Part shown: one piece after another, positions 54,731 through 64,000 of the stretch | Numbering within the stretch: the stretch's first letter is position 1 | Layout: each line of letters begins with the position of its first letter | NCBI RefSeq assembly: GCF_024763615.1 | Contig: NC_077224.1 | Span: 49,672,712-49,736,711, forward strand | Reading direction: 5' to 3' | From: Phlebotomus papatasi | Lineage: Eukaryota > Arthropoda > Insecta > Diptera > Psychodidae | DNA length: 64,000 nt | The notes under the pieces: generated by a model | Seen by the model: only the letters and a program-made list of their open reading frames with translations | Databases searched by the model: none | Told to the model about the DNA's origin: nothing | Position numbers and translations under genes: made by a program

Positions 54731-55117
54731 GAGGAACTCTGCTAAATTTCGGACAGCTTACAATATCGGACACCTCTATTATTTTTCAAAATCCTATTAT
54801 TTTTGCTCTTTTTTAATATTTATAAGTTGTAAAATAATGAAAAGGAACAAAAATCTTTTAAGAGTTCCGAAATGGTAAGGGATTTCAAGAAACTTCCTGT
54901 CCGATATATTGTACAAAGCATTAATTGCATTTTTACACAATTTCCTGTGTACTTCGTAAAAGTTTAGATAAAATAAATATGGAAAACTCCTTCCTAAGGT
55001 CCTGAACAACACTTATGAAAAACAAATAACAATAAATTTCAATTTGTATTAAAAATATTACACTTAAGGAACTTCCGGGATTATATGCAAGATGTCCGAA
55101 ATTTCGCGCAGTTCCCC
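54731..55117. repeat. MITE with gaggaactctgctaaatttcgg ends
   Basis: The left end gaggaactctgctaaatttc, cggacag and the inverted right end gatgtccgaaatttcgcgca, gttcccc match, and inner words (aatatcggacacc and gtccgatatattg) add subterminal repeats. TA precedes the left end only. Confidence 0.65.
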
Positions 55118-56331
55118 TTCAGAAGACATACAGTCTTATAAAGATTCTATACAAAAGAAGGTGCTTACATTTTTTTCTTATTTATAAAAAAATTATACTA
55201 TATTCCTATAAGAAATTATTATTCTTTTAAAATTAAATTCCTTCTCAATTAAAGCGTTTTACCTTGGTATTACAACTTTTCGGTGAGAATGAATATCCAT
55301 TTCCTCGTTTTTAATTAATATTGATTTTTTTTTACACAGAAAAACACATCTTGTCAGATTACAACAAGTAAACATTCCAAATTGTAAATATCGGTTTTAC
55401 AAATTGAAGGCAAAATGTGGATGCATTCGACGGCAATAATTTTATAGTGTGTGCAATGGTATAATTTATCATATTCACACCACACAAAAATAATCTAAAT
55501 ATTTCATCATCGAAGGATTCTCCTCAATTTTCACATGTAAATTATGTTGTCAAGATTCAGCTGATAAAATCCCAAAGCATTTGGCTAAAATAGAACGTCA
55601 TAAATGAGTTGGAACTAAATGATTGTGTTCATTGTGTTAATTTCGATAAGTCGCTCTATCGCATATTTTGCTCTCGTTGTAACTGACGAAGTATTATTGT
55701 TGTGGCAAAACCTGCGATTTGCCAATATTCATGAGATAGATATGATTCAATCTGTACTCATTTGCAATCAATGGATACTTGAACTTCAGCCCAAGGTATT
55801 TTGGCATTTTGGTGATTTCATTCGATCAACAGATAAAATTCCCAATCAGCGAGTTTCGAAATAGACGCGTGATTTGTAATTAATCCGGATATACATTACG
55901 TGCACTGAGGTTTCAAAATACTAAGTGAATTTAGTACTGAAACTGAAGTGAGTATTTTGCGAATGTTACCACATGGCGTGTCTTTAGCTTTTGACCAATA
56001 AGGTTATTTTACTTAACAACTCAATTAATTTTTAAATTTATGTGCTATGACTAATTTTTAAATTTTGATTTGTAAAAATGGAATTTTTCAATTCAAATTT
56101 CAAACTTGTCATATATTCGATAGCCACTCAGTACATCAACTTTTAAAAAAATACTATATAATTTATTATATTTAGTAGAAAACTTTTATAGGGAGGGTGG
56201 GGTAATTTAGGCAAGCATGACTTTCGAAAATATAAAATTCCAGGATAATAAACTTATATTTCGAAAATGTTTGAGATAGACTGGGAACCTAACTGGATTT
56301 AGTTAGCATGTTCGTAAACGTTTGATAAATA
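55118..56331. other. AT-rich intergenic, no gene seen
   Basis: The frame at 55619-55864 (plus) has no start context, domain or homology I recognise. No RNA gene was seen. Confidence 0.4.
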
Positions 56332-56546
56332 GGAGAAAGTGCTTTCCTTTCGAACGTTCATGCCTTCGAATAAATAGATTTTTTCTTATATTTCCTAAGA
56401 GACTTAGAAATAATTTCCATGTGATTATCAATAAGTGTTGATAAGCTAATTAATATTTAATAGAAATGTGTAAATCTCTTAGGAAAAATAAAAGAAAATT
56501 TACATTATTCGAAGGCATGAACGTTCAAAGGGAGAGTACTTTCCCC
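56332..56546. repeat. Second copy of the ggggaaagt foldback MITE
   Basis: It is TA-flanked, with the same arms as 6410-6613 (cgaacgttcatgccttcgaa and inverted), and shares the central gtgtaaatctcttaggaaaa. Confidence 0.85.
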
Positions 56547-57179
56547 TACGCCTTTAAAAAAATATCAGATGACTGTAAACTGCTCTATCCTCCCGTGCTT
56601 ACCTGTTGAACTTATAAAAAAATTCGGATTGTTCAAAAATTTTATAACTGTTCCGAATTTGCTTAGATAGCATTGCAAAGAATGCGCCAGCTTATGCAGA
56701 TCATTTACGATGTTCAAGATAAAGAATTACTGAATTTCTGAGGAAAATCCCTAAGCTTTAAACCTTTTTTAAATCGTTTTTTTTCAAATTTTTTTTCTTT
56801 AATTTAAAGCTAATCGTGATAATTTTTTAAATCTTTAAATAATTATAAATTTGAGGTTTAATCATGGTACTTAAATACCGAAAACTAATCCACTAAGAAA
56901 GTGTCACATTTTCACTTTGATACTAAATTTATATCATTTTTAAAGTTGTCAAAACTTAAAATTTTAGTTATTCTGCTGCAGTTCCACTTCCTCCTGTCCT
57001 GACTTTAGAATGACAAGGGATAAATTTGCTTGAGTTAATCTCTTGTTTCACAAAAAATTGAATGATAATTCTATTTTACACCCCTTAATTTCAAACAAAA
57101 TTGCGTAAGACATCAAAAAGAGTATAATTTTGAAAAAAATTCTAATAACGAAATTTAATTACATATATCATCTGAAAAT

Positions 57180-58031
57180 TTCCTAAGAGCTGTTGCTGGC
57201 ACGTTGGAAGCCTACCCTCACCCTATGCTAATTTTGTATAAAACAACTATTATGCCTGTTTTAGAATACGGTTGATTTACTTTTGAAGGTGCAGCTAATA
57301 CCCATCTTTTTAAACTCCGAAGGATCCAGTGGAGAGCCCTAAAAATTTGCATTGGGATGATGCCAAGAACGAACAGTGGCTCTGTCGAAGTTTTAGCAAT
57401 AGTCATGCCCTTAGAGATGTTCACTTCCAGTTCATTTTTGATAGACTTATTAATCGAAGTTTAAGACTACAACTTGAGTTTAAAAAGGATTTGTTGGCCC
57501 TATCTAATGGGAAGGTTACTAAGCTATGGATTTTTCTCACATTCTGATCCAGACGTTATTTTCGGTAAAATAACTGAACGTTCCTTGCAAGTTTGACAGG
57601 ACAGTTGGGATTCGGGTGAACTAGATTGGTTCTGTCACCCTATCGTACCTGACGTTGGAGTTAGGGCATGGTTTAGATCGAGTGGCGAACTCTCCAGATT
57701 AGAAATTACGATGGCTAGTAGAATAGCAAGCAACCATACCAAAGCAAATTCGTATTTGTACAAGATTAATATTGTTAATTCTCAGCTCTGTGGCGTGTGT
57801 AATCTGTTGGATGTAAACCATATTATTTTTACCTGTCTCAAACTATTCTCTGATAGGGAGGGTTTAAGGCTGGAGTATGGTGGTCTCACTAATGTTAGGG
57901 ATCTTTTGGCAGTCGCCCTAGGGAATCACAATAATTGCAAAATATTTAGAGCTTTAACAAACTTTATCAAAGTAAATAACATTGAATTTTATTGTAAGAT
58001 GCTCCTCCGAAGTTCTGAACTTGTAGGATGA
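57180..58031 (+). pseudogene. LINE ORF2 C-terminal remnant
   Basis: One plus-strand frame, broken by three stops, reads from the truncated edge. It contains the reverse-transcriptase thumb region (TTIMPVLEYG, then KLRRIQWRALKICIGMMP) and ends with a CCHC-type motif (CGVCNLLDVNHIIFTC) and a stop at 58029-58031. This is the usual end of jockey/I-like ORF2 proteins. It has no function left. Confidence 0.8.
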
Positions 58032-59261
58032 AAGGGACACCTATTGACACTTTAAGAACTCGTCTCAGGACCTATTGACACCCTACCCTGTACCATTTAG
58101 AATACGAAATTTTAACAGTTATCCTTATCGAAAAACGTAGATTAATGAAAAAACGCCATATTACTTACATTTTATTAGATACATTAAATAAATTTCAACA
58201 TTTTGACAAAACTGTCAATAGAGGTTCTCTGTCGAAGAGGTGTTCATTCGACTCTAGATCTCCGAGTGCCTATATTTATTTATTTTTATTTATTGTGCTT
58301 ACACTCGAGTCCTTTTTAAGTAATTATATGTTTTGCATTTATGCGGCCACCGCCGTCTTAGCGTTGTTGACCAACCTCCGGAGCGAAAACGGTGGAAAAC
58401 TCTTTCACAGGTTGTATATGCCAACTCATAGGATACATAATTAACAATTCTTGATATATGACATAACACCATTGCCTAAACACCGTTATGCAAAATTTAA
58501 AATTTAACTTTATACCGGACTTCGAGGGATAAGGAGCGACTTAAAATTTTTATGTAATTTTGTATTGTCGCTACTGAGTTCACTAATGTTAAATAAAAAA
58601 ATTAAAGTGTAAAATTAAAGTTTAGAAAACAGGAAAAAAATAAATAGGAGAACTATATGCAGAGGGCTTTCTGTGTTGTATGCAAGTGGGTATATTCAGT
58701 TACGACTAGGTCGTCTAGCTTGGAGGCTTGTGTTAGGACTCAAATAGACTCAGGCTGAGCCTTCAGAATATTTAGCTTGTAAAAATTTGTAGTAAAGATT
58801 TATCCCAAACTGTCATAAACTGAAGACTTACGATCATCGATTAGAGATCCTTTGCGTAGATTTCCTTTACCTAATCCTTTACTACTAAATTTTATACGCT
58901 AAATATTCTCATCAGCCTGTGTCTATTTGGGCCTTTAGGAGGGTTTCTCTCTGCTTAACTGAGTTCTTTACCTCTAAAGTGTGAAGCTCGGGCTTCCAAT
59001 GACTGCTCGAGGTACCTAGTGGCGGAATTGTTCCTGAAGTATATGGTCCGGTGAGATCGGGTGGTACAGGGCTTCGGAAAGTAAGCCTTTTATTTTAGTA
59101 TTCATTTATTTATTTATTTTTAGTATGTTATATGTTTAATAAATGCTATGCAATAATTGGAACTTTCGTTATGCATGTATGCTAGTGCCTTTTAGCAGTG
59201 TCACGGTCCGAAGTCAGCTCTTAGAGCTGAGGACCTATAGGTGGAGCTGGGTTTAAAAAAA
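57180..59261 (+). mobile_element. 5'-truncated non-LTR retrotransposon with 13-bp target duplication
   Basis: The 13-bp word atcatctgaaaat at 57167-57179 is repeated at 59262-59274, directly after an A-rich end (gtttaaaaaaaa). Between them lie the last part of a reverse-transcriptase ORF and about 1.2 kb of apparent 3' UTR. Truncated 5' end, A tail and target duplication are the signature of LINE insertion. Confidence 0.85.
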
Positions 59262-59274
59262 ATCATCTGAAAAT

Positions 59275-61271
59275 CTATGGAATTCTCTTTCCAAGAGAGC
59301 ATTATAATCTCAAAATCGCAAAAAGTTAGTTGGCCCCTTGTAATTTCTAAGGAGCCAAATGTATTTTCGCGGATTTTTGGAACTAATCTTTGAGATTTTT
59401 TAGCTTGCCAAAAAGAAAACTTGTGAATAGTGGGATTATAAGGCATTATAGTAATCCATAATAAATATGCCACTATTTATCTTATTGTTATGATAAAATG
59501 CGATTGATGTTCCATTCCAAGTCATTGAGGCCAGAGTTTATAAGAAATTGTATTGTGTAAAATCAGAGTTTCTTTGCCAATTACATTTCATGTCAAGGAT
59601 TTAAATAGATTCCAATTTCCGAATTTATTTATTAAGCTATCTCATTATTTATTACTTGTAAGTGTGCCCACATTTATTGTATTGTGGGAAAACAAAAAGC
59701 TGTATTGTGTAATGTAAGCAATTGTCCTTGTAGATTAAGAGATTAAAATTAGGAGATGGTAGGGTAGTTTCACGCAGCTCATGTCTGTTTCATTTGAGTA
59801 TTGGGTATCGGATAATTTATAGAACATATCTTTAAAATTAATAAATTAGTTCTAATAAAGTTTATTTAATTGTCATTCATCCGTGAAACCTTCCCACTCT
59901 CCTCTAAGTTTAAATGATATAGCTTATTTACTTTGAATATTCCATTTAAATGCAGAAAATACTCTAACAAAATCTTTAATAAACTAACTTTTGTTTTGGC
60001 GGTTTGTTTTCAATTGCAATTTGGAAGTTTATCCTGGGACGAAAACAAGGAAAACAGGGGATTGTTTTATTAGCCAAGTGAAGTGGAAGGAATTGAATTC
60101 ACAAAGTTCTCGTGGAAATGTAATAACTTTGAGAATAAAGTTAAATCTGTGTCCATTGTAGAAGCTCTGGGTAATAGGGGATGAAAGCCAGGGGGTTATT
60201 TTTGAATGGGTTGTTAAATTGCAAAATGTTGCACTCATTATTAATCGTTCAAAATTAAAAATGTCAACTAAATGCTTAATATTTAAGGAGAGCTATTTGA
60301 GAATCTTTCACGTGAATTCTGATAAATTGTACCATTGTCCTTTCACCAAATACAAATATTCAATTAACCATTAATCGATAATTTCTATACTTAATCATTG
60401 GGTGGTTCACTCATATCATCTCTCTACAAAAATTATATTATAATTAATTTCTAATCTATATCCTATTCGTTTTATGTCTACTCTTTGGTGATTACACCGT
60501 CACAATTTAAAAAAAAATAATAATTAGGACTTTGTAAATTATTACGTTGGCATACGGGAAAATTCGGTTAGTGAAAATGTCAAATGGTTATGTACGCCTT
60601 GCAAGTAATTTTATTACTTTCCACCATTGATAAAGTGCATCATTGCATGTATAAAAGCTGGAATATTTTTTTTAATAATTTTTTTTCAAATAAATTTTAA
60701 TCAATGTTCATATCAAGATATCACCACATGGATCAGCAATTGTTGTAACTTACTCGTCAGCTTAATCAGCAACTCTCGTAGGAAATTGCAACATTTGCTG
60801 ATCCAAGCGACGATATAGCAATCGAAAAATAGGTCAAGTTTAGGAATTCAGCTTATCAAATTAACAACAACGAAATTACTCACATTAGTTAAAAATTACG
60901 ACAGATGTAATCGTCAAAAAGCGATATCTTGTCTTAAAACTACAATTACTTTACTTCAATGTGCCTTATTTATTTTATTTTTAATTAAACTAATGAGCCA
61001 AATATTCTCAACTCCATGCAAATGTTCAATATGCATAAAAATAGCGGTGATTTATTTCAAAAATTCTCCTTATCGAAGAAGTGTGAGTCATTGTTATGGC
61101 GAAAAGATTCGTGTTTCAAATTGGGTTTAAGGTAGCAAATTTGCTGTATATGAGATTGATGATGGAATTGGGAATATCTGTGAATTGTGGTGTATCTAGT
61201 TCATCATCGCGTCTGGGGTGTATTCTAAACTTGCGACAATTGGAATTTGAGACGAGGGTGTATCTGACACC
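59275..61271. other. AT-rich intergenic between LINE and gene E, no gene seen
   Basis: I found no exon-like Cys-rich stretch, RNA gene or clear inverted repeat. A region near 59700-59760 has only low-complexity similarity to itself. Confidence 0.4.
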
Positions 61272-61510
61272 TTACCACAGTTGAGTCCTGGCAAAGATCA
61301 TCATGACCAGTAAGATGGCCATTGGTGACCACATTTTCGCCAATCCCATGGCTCCATTGCAGTTATCCCTGTTGCAGACGGAACAGTGTTCAATTTTGTA
61401 GCCACGAAGTTGCTGATCCCTTATCTTATCAGTCGCTACGCTGCATGGATCTGTTTGGGCTCCGTCAACCTGGCAACTACGGACTATAATGCGGTCCTCT
61501 GGGTCTACAT
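61272..61510 (-). CDS. Last exon of another Ly-6-like GPI protein, gene E (partial)
   Basis: The minus-strand exon begins after TTTTTGTTACAG with a phase-1 boundary and gives about 79 residues: DVDPEDRIIVRSCQVDGAQ, then a Cys-rich end HCSVCNRDNCNGA, and a hydrophobic tail (MAILLVMMIFARTQLW) before the stop. VRSC, CxxC and CN are the second half of a Ly-6/uPAR domain of the small single-domain insect type. The 5' exons with signal peptide were not found in 61513-64000 and are probably beyond the window. The upstream ATG in the open frame (61532) lies in the intron and is not the start. Confidence 0.68.
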
Positions 61511-61775
61511 CTGTAACAAAAAGAAATGTCAAATCGTGTAATGCAAAAATTGAGAAAACAGTAAGGAATTTAGAAAATAAAAAAATATCGAAATTTTTAG
61601 CTCTATTTTTGAAATATTTTCCTTGTAGGAGATTTCAGTTATTACCTATTTATTTTTCAAAATTGATGCACTAGTCAACATTTTCTAAATGATTTGGATT
61701 TTTTAAATACGAAACTTTTATCTATTTTAGAATTTTATATTCGTTTTCTCCAGAAATATTTTTATTAAAAACGAC

Positions 61776-62306
61776 CACTTGGGGTAAAAAGTAACAAAAG
61801 GTATGGAGCAAAAAGTAAGAAAAACCGAAGCAATTTCTGATGTCTCACGGCGAAAAGAAACGTCAATGCCATGTGTCGTCGCTTATTGTTTGCATTTATT
61901 AAACGATTTACAGTCTCTTGTGTGTTTTTTTCTAAAATATCTTGAAAAGTGCTTTTCTCGTTCAGATAGAGAAAAGGGTGTTTTACAATGGTGTAGAGGA
62001 ATAAATTTCCTATGAAAATATATCATCTAAGTATTTTTTTAAATTTACGGAAGCCCGTAATAGAGCGAATCGAAATGCGATATTACCCCATGTCTGTTAC
62101 TATTTGCCCCAGCATTTTTGAGAATGGTCACAAAATTACCTTTTATGAAAACGGCTCTACAAAATACAGGAAAATGACTTTCATAAAATTGTAGAGCGGT
62201 AAATTTCCTATAAAACTGCGCTAATTAGAAATTTATGGGGAGCTCGGGTAGTTTGTAAAAAAGTAAAATATTTGTATTGTGACTTTTTGCCCCAGTCTCC
62301 CCTACT
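61776..62306. repeat. Possible degenerate inverted-repeat element
   Basis: The left ggggtaaaaagtaac is mirrored by gtgactttttgcccc at the right, which continues as agtctcccctac, an end type seen in other MITEs here. It overlaps the likely intron of gene E. The left outer end is not preserved. Confidence 0.4.
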
Positions 62307-62469
62307 GTGTTTCTTGACTCCAAATTATCCACAAAGGACCGAGAATAAAATCCACTAGATATTTTGATTTATATAAAATGTTTGCAATTTTTCAGAAATT
62401 TGATTCCAAATTGCCGTATAATATTTCTGATCTTTAGTTCCTAAATCGAATTTGCATGCAATCCGAGAT

Positions 62470-62635
62470 TTCTCACGTTAAGAATCTCACCTACCTTAAG
62501 CTGTTCTAGGCTTATCACTAGCGTTAATTTTGAAAGCGTAAGCGTGAGACAAACTTAAGCAAAATATTAGAGAGGGATAGTGAATTTTGATTGTTTGAAA
62601 TTATCGTAATCTAAAAGGTGTGCCGGAGCCATTAT
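62470..62635. repeat. Degenerate third copy of the ggatccggcacacc MITE
   Basis: The right end gtaatctaaaaggtgtgccg, gagcc matches the ends at 216 and 17815. The left part is badly diverged. Confidence 0.55.
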
Positions 62636-63631
62636 AATTAGTTTCTAAATTTGTATGATTTTGGTATAGAAAAAAATTCTCAAATACTTTCCAGAACTAA
62701 TACTTCTCAAATTGTTTTTTTTTTTAACACACTCTCAAACGACGTTATACTAAAACAAAGTCAAAGTATACTAACTATACTAGTATACTCCGATAGAGTC
62801 AACCCGTAAAAATTAAAAAAAAAAACCGTGAAAAAAGAGATGGCAAAGCGTCCCAGCTTTGCCATCTCATCAGCCAAAGCCATTGACCTTTGACCTTCAA
62901 TAACTCAAAATAGTGAATTTTTCGGTCATAGATATGTTTGGACCGTTTGGACGAAATCTTCGCCTGGACTACTTCTAAAACATATCCAAAAATCTTTGAA
63001 AAAGCTTGGGTCAATTTTGAGAAAAACCAAAAGAACATGGTTTCGGAGGGGTTGGAGGGATAAAAGAAAAAAAAAACGCCTGGGGAGATACTGATTTTTT
63101 ATTGGGGGTCATCGAAGACCAGAAAATGACACGTTGAAAAAAAGACGATTATATATGATCTCTCTTTGAGTTTAAGCAGTAAAATATGGTAAAATTCCAA
63201 GTTTAATGTCAAACTCTTAAACTTGTTTTACTAAAAAAGATCATTGGACAATTTTTAAGGATTAAAATAGTAACTACAACAATCAATAACTTAGAATATT
63301 GCAGATATATAAGAAAAGAATTAAATGCGTTGGCTCTATTGTAATCCTATATTTTTAAAATAGTGGTAAAGCATTTTTAGAAATAAGATAGCAAAAATTA
63401 TGATAAGAGAAATCCAAAACTTTATAAAGAATAATTAAAATGTTAATTAAAATGTTTGTCTATCTATCTGTTATTTTTTGATCAGAATGACTTTTGGAAA
63501 ATAAAATTTTCTGTGCTGTCTTTGAAGAGAAACCTCAGGAAAGACAGGGGCAAAATTAGCCACGTATGTTATTAGATAGTGGTACCGTATAGTTGGCATT
63601 CGAAGGAATATTGATGAAACCACTCTATCCT
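62636..63631. other. Repeat debris, no gene seen
   Basis: The stretch 62790-63130 (gttggagggataaaag, ggggtcatcgaagaccagaa) resembles, in the opposite orientation, 20865-20940 and 21475-21560 (cttcgatgactccc), so it is a dispersed repeat. The minus-strand frame at 62799-63038 lies in it and is not called. Confidence 0.45.
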
Positions 63632-63885
63632 ACTGAGAGAAATTCGAAAAAGTTAAAATAACATTCCGGAAATGTTAATTTTCCCCTGCAGTATTGATCC
63701 AAAATCGATGTAAATATTATGCATTTTAGGTGTATTAGGGGTTAAAGTTACCCTTTTTCATGTTAATTTTACCCTTAAAAGGGTGTAAAATTAACATTAA
63801 AAAATGTTGATATATTTTTACACCTAAAAAGTGTTAAAATTATGAGGAAAAAAAAGTTAATCGCACCCCCGTTTTTTCTCAGTGT
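63632..63885. repeat. MITE with actgagaaaaa-type ends
   Basis: The left end actgagagaaattcgaaaaa is answered by gttttttctcagt inverted, and the inside has paired ttaattttacccttaaaagg and ggtgtaaaattaacatt. No coding capacity. Confidence 0.6.
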
Positions 63886-64000
63886 AAATATATACTTCCC
63901 TTACTATTCATTGAAATATTTATCAGCCTCACACAAACATTTGTTGTGCAAATTATACGCAATGAAAAATTTCATTTAGTGGCTAATTCTACCCCGATCT

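Noticed and set aside
54215..55864. Small frames near 54.2-55.9 kb as candidate exons upstream of gene D
   Set aside because: No cysteine pattern, no fitting splice signals, and part lies inside the MITE at 54731-55117; gene D already has its own signal-peptide exon and TATA box.

Overview
The window looks like a piece of an AT-rich dipteran (fly, midge or sand fly) nuclear genome. The signs are: a MED17 gene that reads like the insect orthologue; a ZAD-type zinc-finger gene, a class expanded in insects; short 50-70 nt GT-AG introns; and dense debris of many small inverted-repeat DNA transposons. A nematoceran such as a phlebotomine sand fly is plausible, but that is inference. All host genes recognised lie on the minus strand.

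Layout. 1-8200: AT-rich intergenic DNA with several MITE-like elements and a 277-bp tandem repeat. 8206-12743: a nearly intact Ty1/copia retrotransposon with apparently identical 176-bp LTRs, a 5-bp target duplication and one in-frame stop in gag-pol. 13056-14552: a ZAD-C2H2 zinc-finger gene. 14553-18030: a MITE graveyard, including one element nested in another. 18097-20082: Mediator subunit 17 (two exons). 20300-22700: more nested MITEs.

22755-42187 is the centre of interest: three tandem multi-exon genes (here A, B and C, in increasing coordinate order) for secreted, probably GPI-anchored proteins made only of cysteine-rich Ly-6/three-finger-like repeats ending in CN, resembling the insect DUF753 type. 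They carry 8, 12 and 8 repeats, which fall into four-repeat modules (2, 3 and 2 modules). Every intron I could place is phase 1. A further small gene (D, 49584-53579) encodes one Ly-6-like domain split by a Pro/Thr-rich mucin-like segment. The last exon of another Ly-6/GPI gene (E, 61272-61510) lies near the right end. The region is therefore a same-strand cluster of at least five Ly-6-superfamily genes, probably cell-surface or shed proteins. Their function cannot be read from the sequence.

Between and inside these genes are transposon remains: a foldback element in intron 1 of gene A, a 143-bp hairpin filling most of one gene C intron, two copies of a pogo-like element (one keeping the transposase N-terminal half, one internally deleted), a tRNA-derived SINE, a 5'-truncated LINE with a 13-bp target duplication, a decayed Tc1/mariner transposase, and many TA- or TTAA-flanked MITEs. 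I saw no rRNA genes, no functional tRNA and no CRISPR array. Exon boundaries were built by hand from splice signals and reading-frame continuity; no transcript or database comparison was possible.
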